A DNA stretch of 64,000 bases, from assembly GCA_020466095.1 (NCBI GenBank), contig CM035806.1:114163080-114227079 (forward strand), read 5' to 3'. Shown here one piece after another: positions 54,470 through 64,000 of this stretch. Every line of letters starts with the position of its first letter. Positions within the stretch are counted from its first letter, which is position 1. The notes under the pieces are model-generated. The model was not told the DNA's origin, did no database searches, and was given only the letters and a program-made list of their open reading frames with translations. The stretch comes from Chlorops oryzae. Lineage: Eukaryota; Arthropoda; Insecta; Diptera; Chloropidae. A program made the position numbers and the translations under genes.

Positions 54470-54759
54470 TTTAGGATGCCGTTCCACGGTTTTTCGATTT
54501 TATTATTCAAAACTCTTAGCGTCGGTTTTCTACAACGTCCAACGTCTTGTTTTTTTTTTTTAGTGATCTTCTTTTCTTATTTTCTAGTGATGTTCTTTTC
54601 TTATTTTCTAGTGATGTTCTTTTCTTATTTTCTAGTACCGATTACTTATTTCATATTGCTACATAAAACTTTGTTAAGCCCCTGCTACATTCTTAAGCGG
54701 GCTACACATTATGACTTTAACCTATTATATTATACATTGCAACCTTAAACTATATTACA
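54470..54759 (-). repeat. 5' LTR of the second gypsy element (290 bp)
   Basis: Partner of 49674-49963, with the three 24-bp units at 54562-54633. The primer-binding site should follow on the left (CTCTGCGGACAGG in element orientation). Confidence 0.92.
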
Positions 54760-54763
54760 GATT

Positions 54764-55825
54764 GTACACTTTTTTGAATCGAATTAAATGAGAAACGATT
54801 TCCCTAATATTCGCCACGCAATTCGTAGTCGTGATCATAGTTTTAAATGTTTTTTTTTTGTCAATGTGAGGCCACATTCCTTTTATTGATTCGCGTTATC
54901 CACAAATGGAAACAGAAAAGAAAGAAAAATTAAATTAAATAAATTTGACTAAAGAAGAAGCGAGACAGATATAGGTATTAATATCTTTTTCGAATAGCCT
55001 TAAATCACTTAGTCGGAGTGTGACAATCCTACTTTATTTTCACGGAGAGTGTAGATGGATTAGTAAAGCTGAATAAAAGATTATAACCGACATTAATTTT
55101 CTAAAAATTATCGTTAAAATTATTTTATTGCTGAAATAGTATTTTCGTCAGTCTCGCCAAGAATTCCAATGGTTTGATTGTTTTATTTTTTTTTATTATT
55201 AATGTTTTGGATATTAAACTTAAAATAGAGTACAAAAAAAAGGGACGAAAAAAAACTACACTTAAATACATATAGCATTATAAATGGAATAGTCGCTCCT
55301 TTAGATTAGTACCCAGAATTCGAGAAAATTATTTTTTTGTTAGCTTTAATTTCTTTAGCCAAGAATGGCCATAAACTTTTTGTTGTTGTTATGAATAAAA
55401 TAAAGAATTTGTATATTGAAATGGAATACTAAATTCGTCATACTATTTATTTTGAAATGAGAATCCAGTGAAGAACCGGCTAATTTCCGATTGGGCTTAT
55501 GACGAATCGTGTGCCAGCCATAAGAAGAAAGGGAGGGTAACAGACCACCGCGGTAAATAACATCTCAATCCGTGTTGCGCGATTATGAGAAAAATTCTTG
55601 CCAAAAAAAAAGTTAATTCTTACAATAAAGGCTAATGTCGAGTAAAGTCTGGATAATGTTTTTTTTTGAAGTACACTAATTTCGCTGACCACAAAATTTT
55701 TCTTTAGTAAATGGGAAAACCAAGACCAAAAATGCTGCATACAAATCAATGTAATGCAACGCCTCATCTGCGTTCGATAAGCAACTCCCACTCCCATGCC
55801 CTGAGCTAGACCGCGCAGGAGACAG
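54764..55825 (+). repeat. gypsy LTR, third copy, right part
   Basis: Continues the LTR from 49673 after one GATT (54760-54763) and ends GCAGGAGACAG at the BEL LTR, exactly as at 41277. This identity of the BEL insertion point proves the duplication copied an already nested structure. Confidence 0.9.
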
Positions 55826-56133
55826 TGTTTGAGCTGAACAAATATTTTGTATTATACTTTTCTTATATATTGTATTACTTCACATATGTGTGCTGACCTT
55901 AACGTAAATTCTAGCTATAAACATTAAGTTTAGTGGCAGCATCACAAGAACTCATCAATCATTGTAAATTTCACTCTCTTTTTTTGTAAAACATGACTTG
56001 AGAGACAGAGTTCATTTTGTCACTAGCCAAGTCAGTCGCGCTCTAAACCTCTTACAATAAATTCTTGAATTATTAAAGTGTTTGAGTCTTTTTTGAAGTA
56101 TAAAAAAGTTAAATTTGGTTTTGACAAATAACA
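55826..56133 (+). repeat. BEL 5' LTR, copy 2
   Basis: Same sequence as 41278-41585; followed by the same primer-binding site. Confidence 0.88.
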
Positions 56134-56148
56134 TTTGGCGCCCGAGCT

Positions 56149-57276
56149 AAAAATTACTTCGCGTAATTTAGTAAATTGCTTAAAATCAAACAATTGCGAG
56201 ATTTATTTTTTGAAAGCTTCTAAATCGAAGCTACAGTTAACTTCGTTGGTGTTAGCAACGTTGGATCACATCGCTGGACACGTGGTCGTAATCGCTGCCG
56301 TTCGGATAAATTGGAAGTTTCTTCACAAGATTGGAAAGGAATCGACTTGAAGAAGCTCAGCGTTGGAACCACTACTGTCACGTTAGTTTGGATAATGGGA
56401 TCTAAGTATTTTGAAAATACCACGAGGAATGAGGTATGATTTAATACAAGAAATAAATAAATGCGCTCTTCGAAATTCAACATTGGGAAACAAAATTATT
56501 TCAAGGATTTTTGGCATAAACGCTCATTTACTTATTTCTTAATTTGCTAAAAAACCATTATAACGCCTTTGAAGTGAGTTAATCAAGGTGACTTTGCTAG
56601 TTGCGAAAGTGCCGCCAAAAGTACAGTTTTTTTTTTCGGAACTCTCACGTACACACATATGTACGTATACACATATTGTTGAAAAAACAAAGAATACAGT
56701 TTTTGTTAAGAAAGGTCAAGGTGACTTTGGAATTTGAAAATTGACAAATAGAAAAGTTGTTGGTGCAAATAAATCTACATTTGATTCAAAGCAAATAGTA
56801 TGCTAGAAGAATACGGAACCGGTTTGTTGTTGCTTAGCGCTCTTGTATCCTTCATTGTTGTTGTTGTTCGCATATTAGGAGCTTGTTGATTGATTTTGCA
56901 TTCTCTTTTAACACAAATTTTGTTCAATTAAACAAATAGCAAGCAGAAATTAACGTTGTACAGTGGGTCAAGTTGCTCATAAATAAAATAAACCGAAAAA
57001 TGTTTAATTGTTGGAATTTTTTGATTGCAAAATTTTGGTAAAATTGAAAATTGCTCATAGCATTTGGCTGAAAGAGCTTAATAAAATTTCGTTGAAACCT
57101 TAAAAAAAAAAAAAAAAAAAAAAATATTAATTTGAGGATTTTTTTTGGTCGCGTGAATACCGAGTAAGCCATATAAAAAAGAAGTAGCGATTGATATCAT
57201 TCCGTTTGGTCGCGTGGAAAATAAATTCACATACTGCGTTTGTATTTTTTAACTATAATCTGCGTTATATACAATA
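56149..57276. other. BEL untranslated leader, copy 2
   Basis: Near-identical to 41601-42726, with small indels (an extra AAA near 56550, a shorter A-run near 57103). Confidence 0.6.
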
Positions 57277-60200
57277 ATGCCTGACGGAAATGCTAATGTC
57301 GCTGAGCATGGCGACAACGCTGAAATTCTAACAACGCTTCGGCAACAGAGGTCGACAGCAAAAGGATGCATTACTCGCATCAAAAATCTGTTAGACAGTG
57401 ACTCGAACAGGTGGAATTCAATTGATTTAGAATGTAGGCTTGACTTGGTACAATCTTATATCAAGCAATTGATGGCTTATCAAACGGAAATTGAAAAGAT
57501 CGATCCAACAGATGATAAGCGACCAAATTTAGAAGAGCTATGTATGAACACCAAGGCCCTAATTTTAACATTACTGGGTAGAAATAGGCATCGTGACAGT
57601 TCAGTGCTGGAAAATACAATAAGCATCGCACCATCCAACAGACTTCCGAGTCTTAAGCTTCCAAGTTTCGATGGAAAGTATGCGGAGTATAAAAACTTCA
57701 TGTCAACTTTTACAACCTTAGTGCATGAGGAAGTTACATTAACCCCAATTGAAAAATTTAACCATCTTCTGTCATGCCTAACCGGGGATGCGCTGCTCAC
57801 GGTCAAAGCGTTTCAAATTACAGCAGAAAACTACCCAAAAGCTCTAACTCGGCTAGAAGAAAGATATGACAAGAAGTGTTTAATATTTTTTGAGAGTGTA
57901 GCTCAGATGTTCAATCTTGAAAAGGTGTCAAAGCCAAACGCTACCGAGCTGCGGAGAATTGTTGATACTGTTTCGGCTGTTTTTGATTCTTTGCTATCCC
58001 TAGGCAATGCCACCGACATTGCAAACGCACTTATTATTCATCTGGTTTTGACAAAGGTTGATTATGGAACAAAGGCGAAATGGAATGATCAATTGGCCTA
58101 CTCGAAACTTCCTACTTGGAGCGAATGCGCTAAGATTTTAATTCGACGTTGTCAATCGCTTGAGGTGAATGAAGAAAAGTCTTCAAAAACAGAAAATGCC
58201 AAATCAAAGAAAAAACCTGATAACAAGTCGTCCTTTGCGTGCGTTACTGAATCTGAAGCAAAATGTGTTTTTTGTAAATCGAGTGAGCATTATATTACAA
58301 GTTGCAATTCATTCCAAGCATTGAATTTATTAAATCGGTCTAATTTTGCTAAGGAAAATTCACTTTGATTTTAATTGTCTCAGAAAAGGACATTCGGCAG
58401 CAAAATGTAAAAATACCCATTGCCGTCATTGCAAAGGTCCACACAATTCATTGCTGCATAGATTTCCTGACAGTCAGCCTAACCAAGCTTCATCAAATGT
58501 TGGCGTAGCCAGTCCAGAGCCAATTTTACAAAATCCCCATGTTGTTGAATCAAGCATTCAAAATTCTAGCACTCAAGCTTCAGTTAACGTTTCGTCACCA
58601 TCTATTGACATGAATGTGCAAGCGGATGACAAATTTGTTGTATTAGCTACGGCCTTGATTCAGATTCGCAATAAATTTGGCAATTTGCTCACATTAAGAG
58701 CGTTGTTAGATTCAGGGTCGCAGACAAACTTCATTTCTGAAGAATATGTAAATCGGCTGCAGTTAAAGCGCAGCAAAACAAACATAAATGTTTCTGGCAT
58801 CGGTGAAGTCAACTCTTCTATCTGTCAAAAGGTTTGTGCAACGATTAAATCTTGCACCACCGATTTTGAATTTGACTCAGAGTTTCTAGTCATAAAATCC
58901 ATAACTCGAATGCAACCTGAAAGAAATATTTCGACAGAATCATGGAATATTCCATCAACTATAAAATTGGCCGATCCATGGTTCTACAAAAGACAAAAGA
59001 TCGACATGCTAATCGGAGCAGAAGTTTTCTTTGACTTGTTACAAGTAGGCCAAATAAAATTAACCGATTCGTTGCCAATGTTACAAAAAACACAGCTCGC
59101 TTGGATAGTCTCAGGCACATATAGTTCAGGCGAAAATGAAAAATCTTGTTTGGTATCAAATGTCGCAAATGAATCACATGTTGATTGTCTTGAATCGCTT
59201 TTAGAGAGATTTTGGGAACTCGAAGAAGTTGCAAACGTTACTCCATTCAAATCCAAAGACCACGAACTTTGTGAAAAACATTTTAAAGACCACGTATCTA
59301 TGTTGCCAGCTAGTCGATTTGAAGTTTCATTGCCCTTCAAACACTTACCTTCTTGTCTGGGAAGTTCATTCGAAGCAGCGAAGCGCCGCTTTTTAAGCTT
59401 AGAACGGCGATTAAAGAAAACTCCTGATATACTGGCCATGTACAATCAATTTATGAAAGAATATGCGTCATTGGGCCATATGTCAGCAGTTTCATATGTA
59501 GATCAAACACGCCCGCATTATTACATACCACATCAAGTTGTTTTACGACCTCAGAGCACTACGACTAAGCTCAGAGTTGTTTTTGACGCATCATGTAAGA
59601 CCGCCACACAATTTTCATTAAACGATGCTCTTATGGTCGGCCCTACAATACAACCAGAGCTTTTTAATACTCTCATTCGCTTTCGATGTCGCAAATTTGC
59701 AATTACAGCTGACATCACAAAAATGTACAGACAAGTGTTAATAAACGAAAATGATCGAAAATTTCAGCTTATTTTGTGGCGCGAAAATGAGACCATGCCA
59801 ATGCAAACATATCAGCTCAATACAGTTACATATGGCACAGCCTCAGCGCCATTTTTGGCTATCAGGTGTTTATACGAATTAAGCGATCTATATCAAGAAA
59901 GCATACCTGTTGGAGCAAAGGTTCTCCGAGAAGATTTTTATGTAGACGATATGCTTTCTGGCGCGGATACTTATGATGAATTGGAAGAAATTCGATGGCA
60001 AGTAATCGAAATATTAGAAAAAGGTAGTTTCCAACTTGCGAAATGGTTCTCAAACCATGACGCCTACATAACGAATCCAAATGAAAAGGCTTTGAAGTTC
60101 AATGATGAGAACTTCACGAAAACTTTGGGCATAATGTGGGATCCAAAGGATGATGTCTTGAAATTCAACCTTCCGAATGACTTCGGCACCTTGGAACCAA

Positions 60201-61278
60201 CAAAACGAACGATTTTATCAATGTCATCTCGTTTGTTCGACCCTTTGGGTATTTTAGGCCCATTAATTGTTCGTGTCAAAGTTCTATTACAAGATTTGTG
60301 GGCATTAAAAATTGATTGGGATGAGCCAATCCCCCAAAACTTTAAAACTAAGTGGTGTTCATTGAGAACTGACATTCGTCAAGTATGTACCGTAAAAATT
60401 CCAAGATATGTTGGAACCAGACTTACAACAAAAGTACAAATACACGGTTTCTCCGACGCATCACGCAGAGCGTACGGTTGCTGCATATATGTAAGGAGTG
60501 AAGAAAATGGTAACGTCAAGGTGAGGCTGTTAACCGCTAAGTCTAAAGTTTCCCCATTACAAACGAAAACCGTGCCTCGGCTGGAGCTCTGTGCTGCACA
60601 TCTCTTATGCAAGGTATGGAAAACTATTGAAGCAAATTTAGAAAAATATGTCGAAACCGTCACCTTCTGGAGTGATTCGGAAATTATTCTGTACTGGATT
60701 AAAAATCACGCTTCAGAACTAAATACTTTTGTTGCAAATCGTGTATCAAACATCCAAGAATGGGCAAAACGTGCGAAATGGCGCTATGTTCCCACAAAAG
60801 AAAACCCAGCCGACTTAATCTCCAGAGGCTGCACAACTTCTGAGTTAATTTCATCAATATGGTTCGAAGGACCAAAATTCTTGCAAGAAAAAGAATTCAA
60901 ATGGCCAAAAAGCAACCGCAAGGAGTTGTCAAACGAAGAACTTCTCTTGGAAAAGAATAAACGAACAACCAATTTACTTGCAACAAACCCTGAGACAAAC
61001 ATCATAATTGAACTTATCGAAAGATCTTCAAATTTTCAGAAAATTATAAAAACTATTGTGTTCATTTACAGAATGTTGATTAAAAGAAAATTTAAAACAC
61101 ATCAAGTGACCGCAAAGGAATTCGACTTCGGATTTTTAAAGGCTGTCGAATTAGTTCAGCGTCACGATTTCCATAACGAAATTAAACTATTGGAAAATTC
61201 AAAACTCTTACAACCAAGTCTTCAAAAATTAACGCCTTTCCTCCAAAAATATTCAGACGATAACACAGGTATACAAGG
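57277..61278 (+). pseudogene. BEL gag-pol, second copy: Gag-protease-RT-RNase H, frameshifted
   Basis: Same start MPDGNANVAEHG as 42727. A 1-bp A insertion at about 58368 creates TGA just before the CFNCLRKGHSAAKC knuckle; the alternative frame then runs on. It encodes the protease (LLDSGSQTNF) and RT (FYVDDMLSG). Past 60193, where the chimera diverges, it has the genuine BEL continuation: the A17/Pao region (SSRLFDPLGILGPL), RNase H-like (IHGFSDASRRAYG, then PRLELCAAHLL) and KENPADLISRG. It is cut at 61279 by a foldback transposon. The integrase resumes at 62950. Confidence 0.9.
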
Positions 61279-62949
61279 TTTTGGACCAGAGAAACTGGAT
61301 AGCGACCCTATAGGAATTTTTCGTGCTGATTCCGAATCTGGTACCCGTTTTTCTCTATCACGTCAAGTTTTTGAGAAATCGTTAAATAACGGTTTTTGAC
61401 ATTTTTACCTATAGTCTATGTCAATAATGAGGTCGTAGACCCTATATTCCTTAACCGATTTCAAAGTTTTTGGTACTCATATGAAAGAGGAATGACAACG
61501 CAACATATCCTTTATACACAAATTTGGAATTGATTCTGTAACTTGGAAGCTATAGGGCAAAAAACGCGATGCTGATTTCCAATTTTTAGCGATTTTGTTT
61601 AAAAACTTGAAATTCAAATGGTTATAATTACCGAACCAAGGCTGGCATTCCAGGTCTTAATACTTTGAATGAAAGAACAATCAATTGAAAAAGTTTTGAG
61701 CCTAAAACAAAAAAAATCCGTTGCGTCGTTCTAATTTTATGAGGATTTTCGCTGAAAATGACAAAAACGAATTTTTATTTTTGGTATATTCTTCGCTCGT
61801 TCATATGTATATTTCAGTTCGAATTGTGTATGTTGGTAAAACTGGCTTAAAAAACATAAAACTTAAATTCTATTTTAAACCTATCTTTAAAGCTAAAACC
61901 AATTTATCATGCCAAAACCAAATCATGCGTGATGAACACTTTTCGAAACATCTGTCACCTATAGAAGCAGCTGCTTGGTCATCATTTAAAGACGTTGTGG
62001 GAAATTTTTTGGGAAATAAAAAAAGCGACAACTACATAAAAATAGTTGGAGGACTCTTGAAAAATTATCGAAAAATGGGAGTTCGGATGTCACTAAAAAT
62101 ACATCTTCTCCACTCACATTTGGATTTCTTCCCCGAAAGCTTGGGCAAAACTAGCGACGAACAAGGAGAGCGCATTCACCAGGACCTACAGAGGATTGAA
62201 AAAAATTATAAGGGCTTTTGGGATGAAGGAATGTTGAGTGACTATTGCTGGTCCCTTATACGCGAAACAGATAGTAAACAATACAAAAGGCTCAGTTCAA
62301 ATTCTGTTCATTTTTAAAGTTTAAATTGGTTTTAGCTTTAAAGATAGGTTTAAAATAGAATTTAAGTTTTATGTTTTTTAAGCCAGTTTTACCAACATAC
62401 ACAATTCGAACTGAAATATACATATGAACGAGCGAAGAATATACCAAAAATAAAAATTCGTTTTTGTCATTTTCAGCGAAAATCCTCATAAAATTAGAAC
62501 GACGCAACGGATTTTTTTTGTTTTAGGCTCAAAACTTTTTCAATTGATTGTTCTTTCATTCAAAGTATTAAGACCTGGAATGCCAGCCTTGGTTCGGAAA
62601 TTATAACCATTTGAATTTCAAGTTTTTAAACAAAATCGCTAAAAATTGGAAATCAGCATCGCGTTTTTTGCCCTATAGCTTCCAAGTTACTGAATCAATT
62701 CCAAATTTGTGTATAAAGGATATGTTGCGTTGTCATTCCTCTTTCATATGAGTACCAAAAATTTTGAAATCGGTTAAGGAATATAGGGTCTACGACCTCA
62801 TTATTGACATAGACTATAGGTAAAAATGTTAAAAACCGTTATTTAACGATTTCTCAAAAACTTGACGTGATAGAGAAAAACGGGTAGCAGATTCGGAATC
62901 AGCACGAAAAATTCCTATAGGGTCGCTATCCAGTTTTTCTGGTCCAAAA
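61279..62949. mobile_element. 1.67 kb foldback DNA transposon with ~630-bp inverted repeats
   Basis: The arms 61279-61907 and 62322-62949 are near-perfect inverted copies with TTTTGGACCAGARAAACTGG ends. The ~410-bp centre still codes for the C-terminal part of a transposase. No matching target duplication is visible at the flanks (AAGG left, GTTG right). It lies in BEL pol just before the integrase, so it is younger than BEL. Confidence 0.88.
61908..62317 (+). pseudogene. transposase C-terminal fragment of the foldback element
   Basis: The frame has LSPIEAAAWSSFKDVVGNFLG, then SLKIHLLHSHLDFFPESLG, SDEQGERIHQD and MLSDYCWSLIRE. This block is familiar from unnamed transposase-like proteins spread through arthropod genomes; I do not know a firm superfamily name. 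The N-terminal catalytic part is missing because the inverted arm begins immediately upstream; the longer open frame into the arm (from 61721) is not the real N-terminus. The conserved His/Glu residues (HSHLDFF, GERIHQD) may include the last catalytic acid, but this is a guess. Confidence 0.7.
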
Positions 62950-64000
62950 GTTGCCCTTTATTTGTAAACTTGTGTAATCGCACCTTTACGCTTATCCGAG
63001 TAGGCGGTAGACTATTAAATGCGCCAGACTCGTACGAAACTAAGTTTCCGCTGTTGCTAAAAAGAGACAACAAATTTGCATGGCTGTATTTAAACTATCT
63101 ACATTTAAAACATTGTCATGTGGGGCCAAAGAATTTGCTTAATATTGCTAGGCAACAGTGCTGGATCATGAATGGCAGGCTATTGGCTAGAAAAGTTGTT
63201 AGAAAGTGCATTCATTGTTTTAAATATAGACCTAAATTACTCAATCAGATCATGGGTAATCTTCCGGCAGAAAGGCTCAGAAGTGTTCGACCATTCCTAA
63301 TTTGTGGCGTTGACTTTTGTGGCCCTGTTTATACAACATATCGAATTCGCGGTCGACCTCCATACAAAACTTATATTGCAGTCTTCATTTGCTTCACTTC
63401 AAAGGCCGTTCATATTGAAACCGCTACAGACTTATCAACTAATGCTTTTCTCCTTGTTTTAAAAAGGTTCATCGGACGACGAGGACGACCGGAGAAAATC
63501 TACTGCGACAACGCAACAAATTTCGTCGGCGCTGCCACAGAAATGAAAAAGATCACCGATACTCTGTTCAGCACAGCCAACGTCCAACAAACGCAAGCAT
63601 ATGCCGCCGAGAACGGCATCGAATTCGCGTTCATCCCGCCGAGGGCCCCGCACTTTGGAGGGTTGTGGGAAGCGGCTGTGAAGTCAGCCAAGACTTTGCT
63701 TCTCAAAACAGTCGCCGACGTCAATCTCACATTAGAGGAGCTCAACACAATTTTGGTCGAAATCGAGGCTATTCTCAACTCACGACCCATCGCGACATCA
63801 GACAACCCCAACGATGGCGAAGCAATAACTCCAGGCCATTTGCTAATTGGGCATACTCTCACCACCATGGCCGAAATCAATCCAATCAAAGAGCAAGTAA
63901 CGTACGCCAAGCGCTGGCAGCTAATTTCACACCTGAAGGCTCGGTTTTGGACTTCGTTTCGAAAGGACTACATATTAGAGCTTCAGTCCAGAACAAAGTG
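62950..64000 (+). pseudogene. BEL integrase, second copy, continues past the window edge
   Basis: It resumes BEL pol after the foldback element with LIRVGGRLLNAPD. The zinc-binding domain is CHVGPKNLL ... CIHC. The catalytic core has Asp in GVDFCGPVY, Asp in IYCDNATNF and Glu in FGGLWEAAVK, a complete D,D,E set, and LLIGH begins the C-terminal BEL/Pao domain (DUF5641-type). I read no internal stop to base 64000. The coding potential is intact, but it is separated from RT by the 1.67 kb insertion. The stop, the 3' LTR and the rest of the disrupted gypsy LTR should lie to the right. Confidence 0.85.

Larger units (their letters stand above)
49674..54759 (-). mobile_element. second gypsy element, complete with both LTRs (5086 bp)
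   Basis: LTRs at 49674-49963 and 54470-54759. The 4-bp target duplication GATT is at 49670-49673 and 54760-54763, and the empty site is seen in the sister LTR at about 40205. In element orientation the LTR begins TGTAATATAG and ends CATCCTAAA, and a polypurine run (AAAATGGGGGGAG) precedes the 3' LTR. The two LTRs differ only in the T-run region that I could see, so insertion is recent, yet gag-pol is defective (see below). Confidence 0.95.
45641..60193 (+). repeat. 9.46 kb direct tandem duplication, copy 2 (with later gypsy insertion)
   Basis: Second copy of 36182-45643. It contains the intact gypsy pol end, gypsy LTR, BEL LTR, leader, gag and RT, plus a later 5.09 kb insertion. Right of 60193 BEL pol continues normally, so the original BEL sequence is on this side. 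Confidence 0.9.

Noticed and set aside
61721..61907. N-terminal part of the 198-codon ORF, repeated on the minus strand at 62292-62507
   Set aside because: This part is inverted-repeat sequence; only the segment after 61907 looks like transposase.
1..64000. tRNA, rRNA or host housekeeping genes
   Set aside because: I looked for tRNA-like cloverleaf boxes and conserved proteins and saw none that I could support.

Overview
The window is eukaryotic and almost certainly comes from a fly (Diptera). It is AT-rich, uses GT-AG introns, and is packed with insect transposable elements. These include a Himar1-like irritans mariner, a second mariner, jockey-clade LINE pieces, Penelope-like elements with a GIY-YIG nuclease, BEL/Pao and Ty3/gypsy LTR elements, a Polinton/Maverick remnant, and repeats carrying (TA)n and (GTCY)n tracts like the dipteran mini-me elements. 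I could not identify a host gene with confidence, and I saw no rRNA, tRNA or CRISPR. The only non-transposon ORF of any size (14403-15215, minus) is unrecognised.

Region 1-13950 is a nested graveyard. It starts with a Penelope-like RT scrap (476-873) and a mini-me-like repeat (874-1770). Then comes a Polinton fragment: a PLA2-domain virion-protein ORF and an adenain-type protease. The Polinton is split by a 4.9 kb DNA transposon (2510-7394) with ~600-bp inverted repeats and a decayed, intron-bearing transposase. A tiny hAT MITE (8803-8961), a mariner with two nonsense codons (9541-10828) and three abutting mini-me-like copies with a MITE inside follow.

Region 13951-25574 holds an orphan signal-peptide ORF and a 3.4 kb direct tandem duplication (15608-19007 and 19010-22408). 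Each duplicate carries a truncated Pao-type gag/protease gene on the minus strand and the 5' part of a Penelope-like element on the plus strand. The second copy runs into the rest of that element. Its RT is interrupted by an intact Himar1-like mariner (22832-24124), and it ends in a GIY-YIG domain and a candidate hammerhead ribozyme (25534-25574).

Region 25575-31664 is non-coding DNA with one MITE plus a minus-strand jockey LINE. The LINE's ORF1 is broken by about 2.2 kb of foreign sequence.

Region 31665-64000 is an LTR-retrotransposon nest. An Osvaldo/Ulysses-like gypsy element with 2.16 kb LTRs and a Gag bearing an N-terminal RING-H2 finger has a BEL element inserted near the end of its 3' LTR. 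A 9.46 kb segment spanning gypsy pol, gypsy LTR, BEL LTR and BEL gag-pol was then duplicated in tandem. The new joint fuses BEL gag-protease-RT in frame to gypsy RT-RNase H-integrase, giving one 1947-codon ORF (42727-48570). Later a second gypsy element (49674-54759, minus, almost identical LTRs, 4-bp target duplication) entered the duplicated LTR. A foldback DNA transposon (61279-62949) entered the second BEL pol, whose integrase runs off the right edge.

The genes do not form a pathway. They are layers of mobile elements whose insertion order can be read from who interrupts whom. The most unusual points are the RING-bearing Gag, the in-frame BEL/gypsy fusion, the split Polinton, and the two unfamiliar long-TIR DNA transposons.
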